44,051 nt of DNA, from assembly GCA_020431995.1 (NCBI GenBank), contig JAGQHE010000021.1, positions 14,702 through 58,752 of the forward strand, written 5' to 3'. A program made the position numbers and the translations under genes. The notes beneath the pieces are model-generated. The model was not told where the DNA came from, ran no database searches, and saw nothing but the letters and a program-made list of their open reading frames with translations. Shown piece by piece: positions 15,400 to 25,472 of the stretch. This DNA is from Candidatus Nitrosopumilus sp. Its GTDB lineage: Archaea; Thermoproteota; Nitrososphaeria; Nitrososphaerales; Nitrosopumilaceae. The stretch's first letter is position 1. Each line of letters opens with the position of its first letter.

Positions 15400-18261
15400 C
15401 TAGTTACCTACCTCAATTGAGACATAATGTATCTCAGATATTCCATCTTTGATAAAAATTGTTCCAATGTTGAGGTTGTTTTCTTCTTGCCACATGAATA
15501 CCCTATCACTTCGTGGTTTTACAAAGTCATCAATGAAGTCAGATAGAAACTCTACAGTGCTTGTACGGTCACTTTCAGTAAAAAAGAGTATCTCTCCTTC
15601 ATTAAATGACAGTGGAATTTGAATTGATGTTGGTTCGGCGATTGAAATTCCGTTTTCCTCAAACACCGATTTAATTATATTAATTCTATCGCTTCTAATC
15701 AGTTCAACATAGTTATCATCAGCAGTAGTAACAGCTGATGCAACACCAGAAACTTTCTTCAAGTATGCTTCAAATGCTTTTTCTTGGGTTTCTCCCAATC
15801 CAACAAAATATTCTCCATTAAATGCTGCTCCTACCGCTGCAATTGTGCCTAATTGAGCCACTACACCGCCAGCACCGGCAGTATACACAGGAATAAAGTA
15901 GATATCATGATCACCAACGCGGTATAGAATATTATCGCCAATTCTTGGATTTCTTAAAAGAGTTTTTAGTTGAGCGAATTCTGGATCCCTATCAAGTGCT
16001 TCTCTAACAGCAGTAGGACCAATTAACTTGGTCGTAGAATTTAATGGAACTTCATAAAACTGCATGTGTCCTAAATTGGTAAGATCATTTTCAACAACCA
16101 TGTAACCTGCAAGATTTCTGCCTTGGGATCCCCTTAATTCTAAGGAAAGCAATCCCAAAAATTCGGTCTTTTTAAAACCAGGTGGTTTTGCCTCAACATA
16201 ATAGGTATCAAGACCACGTGGAATTTCATAAAACTCGTTTGCCTGAATGAATGTTTCCACATTGGTTACATGGTAAATATTATACATCTCTGTTTTCCAA
16301 TTGAATAGCTCAACAGGATATCTAATTTGTTCTTCTAGCCATGTTGGCATTGGTTTGAATTGATCAGAGTACTGGCTATAAAACATCTCTGAAAAGAAAT
16401 CATCCCCAGTTTTTAGCAATTGAATATCACCATTATATGAATCCACCAACGCATATCCTACCAGACGCAAGTACGGATTGCCAACGGACCACGGGACATC
16501 ACGCGTATCAAATCCAATTATTAATGGGATTAGCCAATAGGAATTTGTTCCATCCGTAACAGGTAGTGAGTCAAGTTCTTTTCCAAACAGATCATACAAG
16601 AAATACGGGTACAAAGTTTGCATCCTATCGTGGACATCTTTGTATCTCATTATGTGAACTGATTCAGATGGAAATGAAAGCAAAAAGTTTGGCTCAAATA
16701 ACCAACTTAATGGAGGAGATACATCTAATCCTCCCAAACCAGAATAAGATACGCCGCCAAGTTCTGCACTGTTTGTTCCTCTTGAATTAGGATAGCCAGA
16801 CCATGTCTGCTCAAAGAGTCCTCCCTCACCATAGTAAATCTCTCTTTGTTTGAAAAATTCACCACTATCAACAATTTGTCCATAAGTGGCTTCTAAAGTA
16901 AGGAATCCATTTGGAACATGCGTGTATACAAAATGTTCATTGTACCATCTGTTTTCAAGGCTAACAGATGTTGGCAAGATAGGCTTCATCGAGGCAGTCC
17001 AGTACAATGTATTGTTAAAGCGCAAGATGTCATTATCTTCAAAGTCCACATATGGAATTAGGCCTATCTCGGGCTTTAATTTTGCAAAAGCTGCCTCCCA
17101 GTCCCAAACCCGGATCACGTCAAGCACATCACCGTGTTGATTAACATAATTTTTGATATTGTTTGAAGAAACCGATGTTAATTGGACTTGATGAATGTTT
17201 TCTTGTACATTGTTTAATTGGCCCAGATGGCGATTCACCCCAATTTGTTGAGCTGTGTATGGTCCAAGAAATTCAATTTTCTTTGCATCAGCTATACTGT
17301 TATTAACTGAAACAACTCCTCCAACAACTATTGCGATGACAATAATTGTTAAAATTCTAATGTATACGTCTCGCTTAAACATGTGAGTTAGTACGCGTGC
17401 ACGAATTCGATCAACTATTGAAAATGTAATTAGTGCAAAACCAATAACAAGTGTACCGCCAATCAGATATCTTGTATTATAGTCAATTTGATCAGTAAAG
17501 AAGAGATTAAATCCTAGCCAAACAATAGCGATGCCTATTATTCCTTCAATGGTTGAAACATAGTTTAGATATCTTGGTTTACCTTCTTTGGAATCTTGTA
17601 GATATGATGTAATTACATGAATAATCCTATGAATCCCAACATACAACACTAAACGCAATCCAATAGCTGCAAGTAATGGCGGAATCAATATTACCAATGC
17701 CGGAATCATTGGAACAACATTTTTAGCAGCATAATCTGGATCAGTGTCTGGAGTCACAAAAGGTAATGTGAATAATTTTGGCAGATACTCAATTCCAAGA
17801 TAATTTCCTTCAATAAATGAAACTGCTGCAAATCCAAACATGATATTTGCAAAGAATGCTCCAAAAAGCAATATCTTAGTAATTTGCCAGATTACAAACT
17901 GTATGTAAGAGAGTTTATAATTTCTGAAACTTTGAATATTAGTCGATATTGGTTGCTGCCCACCGCTTCCAATGAATCCTATTCCTGTACTGATAACATA
18001 CCAGAAAATTGAAGATCTGCCTGCAATATTTACGCGAACAAGAGCAATTGCAGATAGAATTATTGTTGAGACTAATGTGTAATAGAGGGGTTTGCTAAAT
18101 TGATCGCCAAATTCAGTGAAATTCATTGATAGAATCACTGCCTGGTTTCCTACTGCAGCGAAAATTATGATTCCAATAATGGCGACAATACCTAATCTGA
18201 TGAATTTTCCAGCATCAGGAGGAGGAGTTTGTTTATCGGTAGAAGCACTATACAAAATCAA
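15400..18261 (-). CDS. UPF0182 family membrane protein
   Basis: A large integral membrane protein of 953 residues belonging to the UPF0182 (COG1615) family. The first 330 residues contain about seven hydrophobic spans, starting with LGIVAIIGIIIFAAVG near residue 25. A long extracytoplasmic domain follows with family-typical segments such as YTHVPNGFLTLEATYG, DTRDVPWSVGNPYLR and a late TYYVEAKPPG stretch. The function is unknown in any organism. The start is TTG. The gene ends exactly at the start of the glutamine amidotransferase. Confidence 0.9.
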   Translation of the reverse strand: MILYSASTDKQTPPPDAGKFIRLGIVAIIGIIIFAAVGNQAVILSMNFTEFGDQFSKPLYYTLVSTIILSAIALVRVNIAGRSSIFWYVISTGIGFIGSGGQQPISTNIQSFRNYKLSYIQFVIWQITKILLFGAFFANIMFGFAAVSFIEGNYLGIEYLPKLFTLPFVTPDTDPDYAAKNVVPMIPALVILIPPLLAAIGLRLVLYVGIHRIIHVITSYLQDSKEGKPRYLNYVSTIEGIIGIAIVWLGFNLFFTDQIDYNTRYLIGGTLVIGFALITFSIVDRIRARVLTHMFKRDVYIRILTIIVIAIVVGGVVSVNNSIADAKKIEFLGPYTAQQIGVNRHLGQLNNVQENIHQVQLTSVSSNNIKNYVNQHGDVLDVIRVWDWEAAFAKLKPEIGLIPYVDFEDNDILRFNNTLYWTASMKPILPTSVSLENRWYNEHFVYTHVPNGFLTLEATYGQIVDSGEFFKQREIYYGEGGLFEQTWSGYPNSRGTNSAELGGVSYSGLGGLDVSPPLSWLFEPNFLLSFPSESVHIMRYKDVHDRMQTLYPYFLYDLFGKELDSLPVTDGTNSYWLIPLIIGFDTRDVPWSVGNPYLRLVGYALVDSYNGDIQLLKTGDDFFSEMFYSQYSDQFKPMPTWLEEQIRYPVELFNWKTEMYNIYHVTNVETFIQANEFYEIPRGLDTYYVEAKPPGFKKTEFLGLLSLELRGSQGRNLAGYMVVENDLTNLGHMQFYEVPLNSTTKLIGPTAVREALDRDPEFAQLKTLLRNPRIGDNILYRVGDHDIYFIPVYTAGAGGVVAQLGTIAAVGAAFNGEYFVGLGETQEKAFEAYLKKVSGVASAVTTADDNYVELIRSDRINIIKSVFEENGISIAEPTSIQIPLSFNEGEILFFTESDRTSTVEFLSDFIDDFVKPRSDRVFMWQEENNLNIGTIFIKDGISEIHYVSIEVGN

Positions 18262-18302
18262 ATTCTGTTAAGAATCGGTAAATTAATGTCTTACCAGCAA
18301 AA

Positions 18303-19424
18303 TCAAGCTAATATTGCTAGTTTTTTGCAAATCATATAGACTGCCGCAAAAGTTGGAATAGTCACTTTTTCATTGTCATATGGACCAAATTTTTTGTTTT
18401 TAAGACTAAACTGAATCGGACAATTTGCAACAATTTCTATTGTGTCATCATTAAGAAAAGATGCTTCAACGTATGGATCAAACTTGGACAAGTCTTTACA
18501 ATGTAATTTTGTAAGACCGCTTTTGCTGTTAATAGAACCTGGGAGTCTAAAAATTCTGTGAACATCCATGGTCACATTAGGATCAATTTTTACACCAATA
18601 TTTCGTGATGCTTCATCAAGAGTCTTTTGAAAAGAGGAGTAGCCATTAGTAATTAATTCTGAGATAATTTTTGAGCGTTTTGACTTGGAACCAAAAATAT
18701 ACTTGGAAAATCTTCCTCTCCAACCCTTCTCATCAAAATCTGGAAACGATGATCTGTCTGGCTTGAATTTTTTCATTCCGAATGTTTCAGGAATCATTCC
18801 ACGAAACATGATATAATCTACCAATTCGGATCTTTCCTTAGAGCCAATTCGTTGAAATTGTGAGTTGCGCACATAAACGTGAAATCCTTCATTACCTGAA
18901 AAATATACATAGATGTTTTCTGGGGATATAGCAAGATCATCAATTAAGATTTGAGATAGTTTTGATACTTCTATTTTTGATGCATTGATACAATTTTTAC
19001 ACGGGAGTGATTTTTTCTCCAATCTGATAGAATTGCATTTTATACAATTTGCAGAATTCCTTGAAATCTCACTGCATTGATTGCATATTGATACAGTATG
19101 ATTTGTCCGACATGGCAAATTAAGATCTTTTGCATCAATATCAAAAATTAGATCTGCTTCTTTCCAATCCTTTTCATTCATTGGTAGATTAGGAAAGGAA
19201 TAGTATGCATTTGAGCAGTAAACATCAGATGGGATGTTTTGCATAAATAAAAGATGCAGTTCTTTGTCAGATTTTATTGAAATATGACGAATCATCCCAG
19301 AGTTAAACTTTTGATATCCAAATTCTCTTTCAGATGCTCTTTCTGGAACTTTGATAAGATCAAAGTGATCAAAGTAATATTTCTTAAACGATTCCTCTAC
19401 AAACTTAATATCAGCTTCATTCAT
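18303..19424 (-). CDS. priS: DNA primase small (catalytic) subunit
   Basis: Catalytic subunit of the archaeal/eukaryotic primase, which makes RNA primers at the replication fork. The metal-binding pair Asp95 and Asp97 lies in LIFDIDAKDL, and the nucleotide-binding SGNEGFHVYV (residues 176-185) is the SGxxGxH motif. Between them sits a Cys-rich insert with C105, H109, C114, C117, C127, C130, C142 and C145; most archaeal PriS have only one four-ligand zinc knuckle here. The start overlaps the priL stop by one base (TAATG), so the two subunits are co-translated. Confidence 0.95.
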   Translation of the reverse strand: MNEADIKFVEESFKKYYFDHFDLIKVPERASEREFGYQKFNSGMIRHISIKSDKELHLLFMQNIPSDVYCSNAYYSFPNLPMNEKDWKEADLIFDIDAKDLNLPCRTNHTVSICNQCSEISRNSANCIKCNSIRLEKKSLPCKNCINASKIEVSKLSQILIDDLAISPENIYVYFSGNEGFHVYVRNSQFQRIGSKERSELVDYIMFRGMIPETFGMKKFKPDRSSFPDFDEKGWRGRFSKYIFGSKSKRSKIISELITNGYSSFQKTLDEASRNIGVKIDPNVTMDVHRIFRLPGSINSKSGLTKLHCKDLSKFDPYVEASFLNDDTIEIVANCPIQFSLKNKKFGPYDNEKVTIPTFAAVYMICKKLAILA

Positions 19425-20449
19425 TATTGTCGCTTCTTTCCGAATTGTAGAGGATTGATGATGGTATCACATTCTGCTGTTGCAAAACACAGACTTTGGG
19501 TTTTGAGTTTCTCACATGAGGGACAAGAGTATTGAGTACCACTTCCCGAAGTTCCAGCTAGATGATTAAGTTGGTATAACGTTACACGTTCATTGTAATC
19601 AGGCGCATTTTTGAACAGAGGGGCAATTTGTTGAACTGTTTGACCCTTTGAAAGTAAAAATGTGGCAAGCATAAATCTTCCTGAATGAGGGAGGTTTTCA
19701 CCTTTCTCAAGAACTTCAATTGCATGTTTGATACAAGGAGGATATTCACCACTAGTTACAACGTAAGAGGGAGTAAGATCTTTGCCAATTGAAGTGAATT
19801 CCTTTACTATGTTTTCAAGTCCTGAAATCATCGGTGGGGTTGGTGCATTAGTAATTTTGGAGATAATATAGTTGCCTAATTCTTTTCGAATCAATCTAAC
19901 CGTCTTGTCTGGAGTAAGCAATACTTTTCCACCTTCTACATGTCTGTTGATTAATTTCCATTCTCTCTCATGAAAATCTGTTGAATGCTTTAGATAATCT
20001 GATACTGGGATTTTGAAAAATTCATCTTCTTTTATTACTTCAATATTAAATAAATCGTAAATAATTCTTATTGCTAAATCAATTTTTGATTTATCAGAAG
20101 CTTTTCCTAAATCTTTTTCAAGGTGGTTTTCTGCACGTCTAGCTTCTGCAAGAGCAAACCTTTTGATCAAGGTATGCATTCCAGTTAATTTTAGCAATAC
20201 TATTGCTAAGAGAAATGAAAAAATCTCTTTTTCACGAGCAGAATCGGACGCTTCTCCATTGATAATTTCAGATTTATAGATACCACCTTTTGTAGAGACT
20301 TTAAGTCTATGATACGCTTTATCAACTACTGATTTAAGATCAGGATCAGTCCCAAATTGTGACAATGGAAAGCCTTTGTCTTTAAGAATTTTTCCAGCAC
20401 CCTCTAGAAATGGGTATTTTGCAAATTCATCAGTTCCTAATTCTAACAT
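19424..20449 (-). CDS. priL: DNA primase large subunit
   Basis: The non-catalytic primase subunit with a 4Fe-4S cluster in its C-terminal domain, which helps primer initiation. The helical N-terminal part starts YPFLEGAGKILKDKGF; the C-terminal domain has the cluster cysteines: Cys in EYPPCIKHAIEV, CPSC in TQYSCPSCEK, Cys in SLCFATAEC. The 341-residue length fits archaeal PriL. It is first in the priL-priS pair, with overlapping stop and start codons. The ATG is close to divergent nfo (about 85 bases). Confidence 0.93.
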   Translation of the reverse strand: MLELGTDEFAKYPFLEGAGKILKDKGFPLSQFGTDPDLKSVVDKAYHRLKVSTKGGIYKSEIINGEASDSAREKEIFSFLLAIVLLKLTGMHTLIKRFALAEARRAENHLEKDLGKASDKSKIDLAIRIIYDLFNIEVIKEDEFFKIPVSDYLKHSTDFHEREWKLINRHVEGGKVLLTPDKTVRLIRKELGNYIISKITNAPTPPMISGLENIVKEFTSIGKDLTPSYVVTSGEYPPCIKHAIEVLEKGENLPHSGRFMLATFLLSKGQTVQQIAPLFKNAPDYNERVTLYQLNHLAGTSGSGTQYSCPSCEKLKTQSLCFATAECDTIINPLQFGKKRQ

Positions 20450-20535
20450 GTTAATAATTCACCTAGTTTACTTAAAAATCTGGTTTTTTGAATTTGGACC
20501 CTAGTTTAAATTATGTTTTAAGAAAATCCACACAG

Positions 20536-21375
20536 ATGCAGATAGGATGCCATGTATCAATATCAGGATCAATTGATAAAGCAGTAGATAATGCTATTGA
20601 AAGAGAATGCTCTGCTTTTCAGATATTTACAAGAAATCCTAGGGGTTGGCATGCAAAAGAACTAACCAAGGATGACATTACTAATTTTAAATTAAAATTA
20701 AGAGCAAGTAAGATTGACAGATTTGCAACTTGCGCTCATATGCCATATTTGCCAAATCTCGCAACTCCAAAAGAAGATGGGTTTGAAAAATCGGTTAAGA
20801 CTTTGATTAATGAAGTTGAAAGATGTTCACAGTTAGGCATTCCATATTTAGTAACTCATCTTGGCAGTCATTTGGGAACAGGAGAGGAAGCTGGAATTAA
20901 AAGATTGGTAGAGGGGTTGACTAAAGCGGGTCAAACAAAAAATGACGTGATGATTTTGTTAGAAAATACTGCAGGACAGAAAAATTCTGTTGGTTCTGAT
21001 TTTAAACAGTTAGGAGAGATTTTCAAACAGTTAAAACCTAAAAAAAAATTTGGTGTCTGCTTTGACACTTGTCATGCATTTGTTGCAGGATATAATTTGA
21101 AAGATAAAGACAGTGTAAAAGACACATTTGTTGAATTTGACAGATACGTCGGAATAGAAAATTTGAAAATTCTGCACCTAAACGATGCTAAGGGGGAGCT
21201 TGGTTGTAATCTTGATAGGCATTATCATTTAGGATTGGGTGGAATTGGAGAAAAGGGAATTGCGGCGGTAGTGAAATTTGCAAACAAGAAAAAGATTCCA
21301 ATAATTTTAGAGACTCCTATTGATAATGAAAGAGACGACTTTGAGAACATTAGAAAAGCAAAGGAATTTGCGTAG
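20536..21375 (+). CDS. nfo: Endonuclease IV, AP endonuclease
   Basis: Cleaves DNA 5' of abasic sites in base-excision repair; a three-zinc TIM-barrel enzyme. The family opening MQIGCHVSISGSIDKAVD is at the ATG, and the frame extends 16 codons upstream to a TTG, but family alignment favours the ATG (279 residues). Zinc-ligand segments are visible: AHMPYLPNLA, TNLG-like VTHLGSHLG, ILLENTAGQKNSVG, CFDTCHAFVAGYN, LHLNDAKGELG, DRHYHLGLGGIG and ILETP. It is the first gene of a plus-strand pair with glyS, 11 bases apart. Confidence 0.96.
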   Translation: MQIGCHVSISGSIDKAVDNAIERECSAFQIFTRNPRGWHAKELTKDDITNFKLKLRASKIDRFATCAHMPYLPNLATPKEDGFEKSVKTLINEVERCSQLGIPYLVTHLGSHLGTGEEAGIKRLVEGLTKAGQTKNDVMILLENTAGQKNSVGSDFKQLGEIFKQLKPKKKFGVCFDTCHAFVAGYNLKDKDSVKDTFVEFDRYVGIENLKILHLNDAKGELGCNLDRHYHLGLGGIGEKGIAAVVKFANKKKIPIILETPIDNERDDFENIRKAKEFA

Positions 21376-21386
21376 AAATTTATTCT

Positions 21387-22865
21387 ATGATAATGAGGAA
21401 TCAGGTTATGGATTATGAAGATGTAATGAAGTTAGCACTTGAACGTGGGTTTTATTTTCCTAGTTGTGAGGTTTATGCTGATGCACAAGCAGGTTTTTGG
21501 GAATATGGGCCATCCGGAGTTGGCTTGAAAAATAAATTCTTAGAATTATGGAGAAGGGAATTAATCAGACGAGATGGAATGCTTGAAATTGACGGTTCCC
21601 AAATAATGTCAAAATCAGTTTTTAAGGCATCAGGTCATTTGGGCAATTTTGCGGATCCAATAATAAAATGTGCAAAATGCAATTCAACATTTAGAGCAGA
21701 TAGGACAATTGCAGATATTTCCGGTATCGAGATTCCTGAGAGTGCAGATTTAATAGAATTTGACAGTGCTATCTTACAAAATAACATAAAGTGTCCAAAA
21801 TGTAAGGGAGACTTTGATAAGACAAAGCATTTCAATATGATGTTCAAAGTCGGTATTGGGCCTGAAGAAGAGGAAGCATATCTCAGACCTGAAACATGTC
21901 AATCAATCTTTATAGATTTTCCAAGACTGTTCAAAACAATGAGAGGGAAACTCCCTTTGGGAATTGCACAAGTGGGCAAAAGTTTTAGAAACGAGATTGC
22001 TCCACGACAGAGTCTTCTTCGTTTAAGAGAATTTTATCAGGCAGAAATTGAAGTATTTTGCAATCCATCAAAACTAGACGAGATGGAAAAATTCTCAGAA
22101 ATTCAGGATGTGGTAATTCGCGTTCAAACAGATGCAGATCCTGTGTCCATGACATGTAAAAAAGCAGTAGAATCAGGCATTATTCCAAACAAGCTTGTTG
22201 CATATTACTTGGGAATATTGACGGAATTTTATGAAAAGACAGGTATTGATATTACGAAAAGCAGATTCAGAAAACTAGGTGACAAAGAGAAAGCGTTCTA
22301 TGCAGAGGTAGCGTTTGACTTTGAGGTCGAAACTACAATTGGATGGCTTGAGTTAGTTGCATGCAACTACAGATCAGATTATGATTTGTCAAGCCATGCA
22401 AAAAAAAGTAAGGAGAAATTTGATGTAATGGACAATGACGAGAAAGTTCTTCCTCATGTTTTTGAGATTTCAATGGGAATTGATCGCAGTCTTTATACTA
22501 TCTTAGAGCACAGCTTAAAGGACGATAAAGAGCATGAGAGGACGGTTTTGGCTTTAAAACCCTATTTATCACCTGTTCATGTGGGAATTTTATCACTAGT
22601 AAAAAAGGACGGATTAAAGGAAAAGACTGATGAGGTTTATCTGAAAATTAGACGAAAATGTGATGCGTTTTTGGATCATTCTGGGGCAATAGGAAGAAGG
22701 TATAGAAGATTGGATGAGATTGGATCTCCGTTTGCAATTACCGTTGATCATCAGACCTTAGAAGATGAGACTGTAACAATCAGAATGAGAGACAGTATGG
22801 AACAAAAGAGAATCAGGATCTCAGAATTAGATTCTATTGTAATTCAATCAATTGCTTTTCCATAG
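21387..22865 (+). CDS. glyS: Glycyl-tRNA synthetase, archaeal/eukaryotic alpha2 type
   Basis: Charges tRNA-Gly. Class II motifs are visible: GFYFPSCEVYADAQAGFWEYGPSG at the start (binding glycine and ATP), motif 2 in SFRNEIAPRQSLLRLREFYQAE, and motif 3 near the C-terminus in FEISMGIDRSLYTILEH. A CAKC/CPKC zinc-binding insert lies at about residues 91-136. At 492 residues it is shorter than many archaeal GlyRS (usually about 570), through a smaller insert region; the C-terminal anticodon-binding domain with LSPVHVGIL is present. Alternative starts at 21393 and 21408 cannot be excluded. Confidence 0.95.
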   Translation: MIMRNQVMDYEDVMKLALERGFYFPSCEVYADAQAGFWEYGPSGVGLKNKFLELWRRELIRRDGMLEIDGSQIMSKSVFKASGHLGNFADPIIKCAKCNSTFRADRTIADISGIEIPESADLIEFDSAILQNNIKCPKCKGDFDKTKHFNMMFKVGIGPEEEEAYLRPETCQSIFIDFPRLFKTMRGKLPLGIAQVGKSFRNEIAPRQSLLRLREFYQAEIEVFCNPSKLDEMEKFSEIQDVVIRVQTDADPVSMTCKKAVESGIIPNKLVAYYLGILTEFYEKTGIDITKSRFRKLGDKEKAFYAEVAFDFEVETTIGWLELVACNYRSDYDLSSHAKKSKEKFDVMDNDEKVLPHVFEISMGIDRSLYTILEHSLKDDKEHERTVLALKPYLSPVHVGILSLVKKDGLKEKTDEVYLKIRRKCDAFLDHSGAIGRRYRRLDEIGSPFAITVDHQTLEDETVTIRMRDSMEQKRIRISELDSIVIQSIAFP

Positions 22866-22932
22866 AAATAGATCATTTAGCTGAAAATCTATCCATTAAG
22901 GGAGTTAATTGTTGAATTAAACGTGGTTGGTT

Positions 22933-24870
22933 TTAATATTTAGAAAGAGGGTTATAGTCGCCAATGTTTACTTCCTTGATTTGGCTTTTTCCAGGAGGCA
23001 GAACGCGAACAAAATCATCAATTGATATTTTTTTTGTGATTTCTTCTTCTATTTTAGAGAATTCAATTCTAATTTTTTTGGCCGTATCAACCATTTCAGT
23101 ACCATGAGGTTCAATAATCGCATAACAGATGGAATTTTTTTTGATCGGATCAGGCGGTCCACATGTCAAAACATAGTCATCGTCTAATGGAATGATTCCA
23201 ACAGCTAGTCTCAAAGTATCAGATTTGATGAAATTTCTTTGTCCTTCTATTGTGAAAGAGCCTTTAGGTAAAAATTCTCCACTAGGGGCTGATTTTTTGA
23301 CTTGTTCAGGATTTACCCAATAAGCACTTACTCCATACATTCCCTCCCGCCATGCGCGACTAAAACAGACTGTGGCATGTGCAATTTCGTTCATGCTTTT
23401 ATCAGGAGCGTTTTCTGCATTTTTCAATATAAAAAATGGCGAGCCAAAAATATCACCATGAAATATTTTGTCATCTTTTGCCAAATGCTTTCTCACTACT
23501 GCAGAGTTTGACGCTGCATCCCTTCCGCCAATAGCAAGAAATCCGTTAGAAGTAAAAAACCATCTGTATCTCTCATACCAATTTTTCTTTCTAATTTCAG
23601 AAACTACAATCAGATCCTTTTCAGATTCTGTTTTGCTTTGGAATTTTTCCAGTTTTCTCTCTGTTTTTTCTTTAATTGCCTGAATTGATTGTATTGCGGA
23701 CGATTGTTTTTTTGCTTCATCAAACAATACAGAAGCAATGGAGTGAAGAGAGGATATAGTATTTATCTTAATTTTTTCATCCTGTATAACAATTAGTGAG
23801 ATTCCCTTTTCAGTGATTAATTTTGCATTATTACTTGCTAGAATGTTTTGAGCTTTGGCATCTTCTATAGATATGATTCCCTTGGATACCATCTCAAAAA
23901 GAGAATTGGCAACATTAGTGATATTTTTTGATCTTTCTCTTACTGTTTCGATTGCTTTTTCTTGTTCAGAAATCTGAGTTTGTAATTCTTTTATCTTTTT
24001 GTCAGAACCACTTGACTGAACTAATTTTCCTTTTTTGATTATGTTTTCTGTAAAAACAACATCTAACCCTTCAATGAAACTATCGACATTGGTAACCTCA
24101 CCTTCCAGCTTTCCTAATTTCAGTGGAAGGACCTCTGTTTTTTCATTTCTAATTATTACTGAATCATGGTTGCCAGATATTACATCTGTAACAACTTGTT
24201 TAGTAGTTTCAAAAATCTTCTTTATTTCTTCAGGTGTTAATAGATTGCCGATTTTTTTTGGATCTACACATGCGATTTCAAAAATCCCCTCAACATATTT
24301 TTTTGGCAGACCCAAGGTTCGTCCTAGCCATTTAGCGGAAATTAAATCAGTCATACCAAGTTCAATAAAATCTGATTCCGATATGTTAAAAACATCTAAT
24401 CCATTTTCGGGCGGTTGTAGGTATTCTAAGCCCACACTGAGTTTTCTATGTCTTACGTCTATCGAATGTTGAAGTGCAAGTATCTTCATATCTTTACTAC
24501 AGAGTAAAATATTTCCATCCCCAAAAAATTCCCCCACTAAAACGAACTCTTTTCCAAACCCTTCAAAAGTAAAATATGCGATTCTTTCTGAACCAATTTG
24601 TTCTATTTTTTTTAATTTTAATCTAAGGAGATCACTTCGTAATCTTTTGAGCAATCTGTTTGGTTCCATTTGATCAATTTTCACTTTGGTTAGCCAGACA
24701 CCAAATGTTGAGATCATCATGAACAGATCACTCTTTTCAGTATGATGAAGTTTGAATAGAATGCTGTCCTTTGTAATTCCGTATATGTTGCTGACATAGT
24801 AATCTTGAACTTGCTCTGAAATTTTGTCAACTAGATATCGTAATTCGATTCCCGCTAGAGTCATAACCAT
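22933..24870 (-). CDS. rqcH: Ribosome quality control factor RqcH (NEMF/Rqc2/NFACT family)
   Basis: Archaeal RqcH binds stalled 50S subunits carrying peptidyl-tRNA and recruits tRNA for C-terminal tailing of the stuck peptide. At 645 residues it has the NFACT-N domain (LAGIELRYLVDKISEQVQD start), a coiled coil (about residues 290-320 and 385-425), and the NFACT-R domain starting NWYERYRWFFTSNGFLAIGG. The key D-R pair of NFACT-N is reflected in DVRHRKLSVGLEY, and GGRDAASN near residue 450 is the NFACT-R hallmark. It converges with glyS, with a 67-base spacer. An ATG two codons in (24864) is an alternative start. Confidence 0.93.
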   Translation of the reverse strand: MVMTLAGIELRYLVDKISEQVQDYYVSNIYGITKDSILFKLHHTEKSDLFMMISTFGVWLTKVKIDQMEPNRLLKRLRSDLLRLKLKKIEQIGSERIAYFTFEGFGKEFVLVGEFFGDGNILLCSKDMKILALQHSIDVRHRKLSVGLEYLQPPENGLDVFNISESDFIELGMTDLISAKWLGRTLGLPKKYVEGIFEIACVDPKKIGNLLTPEEIKKIFETTKQVVTDVISGNHDSVIIRNEKTEVLPLKLGKLEGEVTNVDSFIEGLDVVFTENIIKKGKLVQSSGSDKKIKELQTQISEQEKAIETVRERSKNITNVANSLFEMVSKGIISIEDAKAQNILASNNAKLITEKGISLIVIQDEKIKINTISSLHSIASVLFDEAKKQSSAIQSIQAIKEKTERKLEKFQSKTESEKDLIVVSEIRKKNWYERYRWFFTSNGFLAIGGRDAASNSAVVRKHLAKDDKIFHGDIFGSPFFILKNAENAPDKSMNEIAHATVCFSRAWREGMYGVSAYWVNPEQVKKSAPSGEFLPKGSFTIEGQRNFIKSDTLRLAVGIIPLDDDYVLTCGPPDPIKKNSICYAIIEPHGTEMVDTAKKIRIEFSKIEEEITKKISIDDFVRVLPPGKSQIKEVNIGDYNPLSKY

Positions 24871-24967
24871 GATATTTATCGTCTAAAATTATACTCTTGC
24901 TTTGACATGCTCAGATTATGACCAAAGATATTAAACATGGTTTGCTTGAGACACGCTAGAAATTTAC

Positions 24968-25444
24968 TTGGCAAGATTCAAAAAGAAGAAATCAGAGGCA
25001 ACGCCTGGGCCTGATGATTCCAAAAAGGAATCCAGAGATCTAGGTCTGAATGATATTCCTGAGACAGAGAAATCTGATCCCGTTCCAGACAAAGCGGAAG
25101 ATCCATCCATCAATGTATCTGAGAAAAGTGAAAAAGACAGAAAACTGAACAGATTATTTTGGATGCGTGTTGGTTTGGCTGTGATTGCAGGTGCCATAGC
25201 AACTTTCGTCTTTGAAGATATCGAGGGTGAAGAAAGAAGATGGGCTTCAATTGCATTTATGATTATAGTGTTTATTGGGACAATCATAGTTGCAAAAGGC
25301 ATGAAATTGCAGCTGCCATCATCAGATAGGAAAAAAATTGTTACGCAGGGTATTGGTAGCTACGTCTTCTTGTACTTGTTCACTTGGATTGTAACTTACA
25401 CATTACTTCATGCTGGAACTGTTTCTACTGGAATTAACATTTAA
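24968..25444 (+). CDS. Small membrane protein of unknown function
   Basis: A 158-residue protein that I do not recognise. The first 60 residues are charged and probably disordered (lysine-rich start FKKKKSEATPGPDDSKK, later acidic). Three hydrophobic spans follow, at WMRVGLAVIAGAIATFVF, IAFMIIVFIGTIIVA and FLYLFTWIVTYTLLHA (about residues 62-80, 93-108 and 135-151). Start is TTG; no ATG is closer to a plausible start. It lies 28 bases upstream of cbiT, so it may share that operon, and is divergent from rqcH. It could be a membrane anchor, but nothing ties it to cobalamin synthesis beyond position. Confidence 0.7.
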   Translation: MARFKKKKSEATPGPDDSKKESRDLGLNDIPETEKSDPVPDKAEDPSINVSEKSEKDRKLNRLFWMRVGLAVIAGAIATFVFEDIEGEERRWASIAFMIIVFIGTIIVAKGMKLQLPSSDRKKIVTQGIGSYVFLYLFTWIVTYTLLHAGTVSTGINI

Positions 25445-25472
25445 TTTGATAATTCCGAATTAAAGATAGACT

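Noticed and set aside
24035-24472. A 145-codon plus-strand open frame inside rqcH
   Set aside because: It is antisense to the conserved RqcH coding sequence and has no family features; it reflects composition of the opposite strand.
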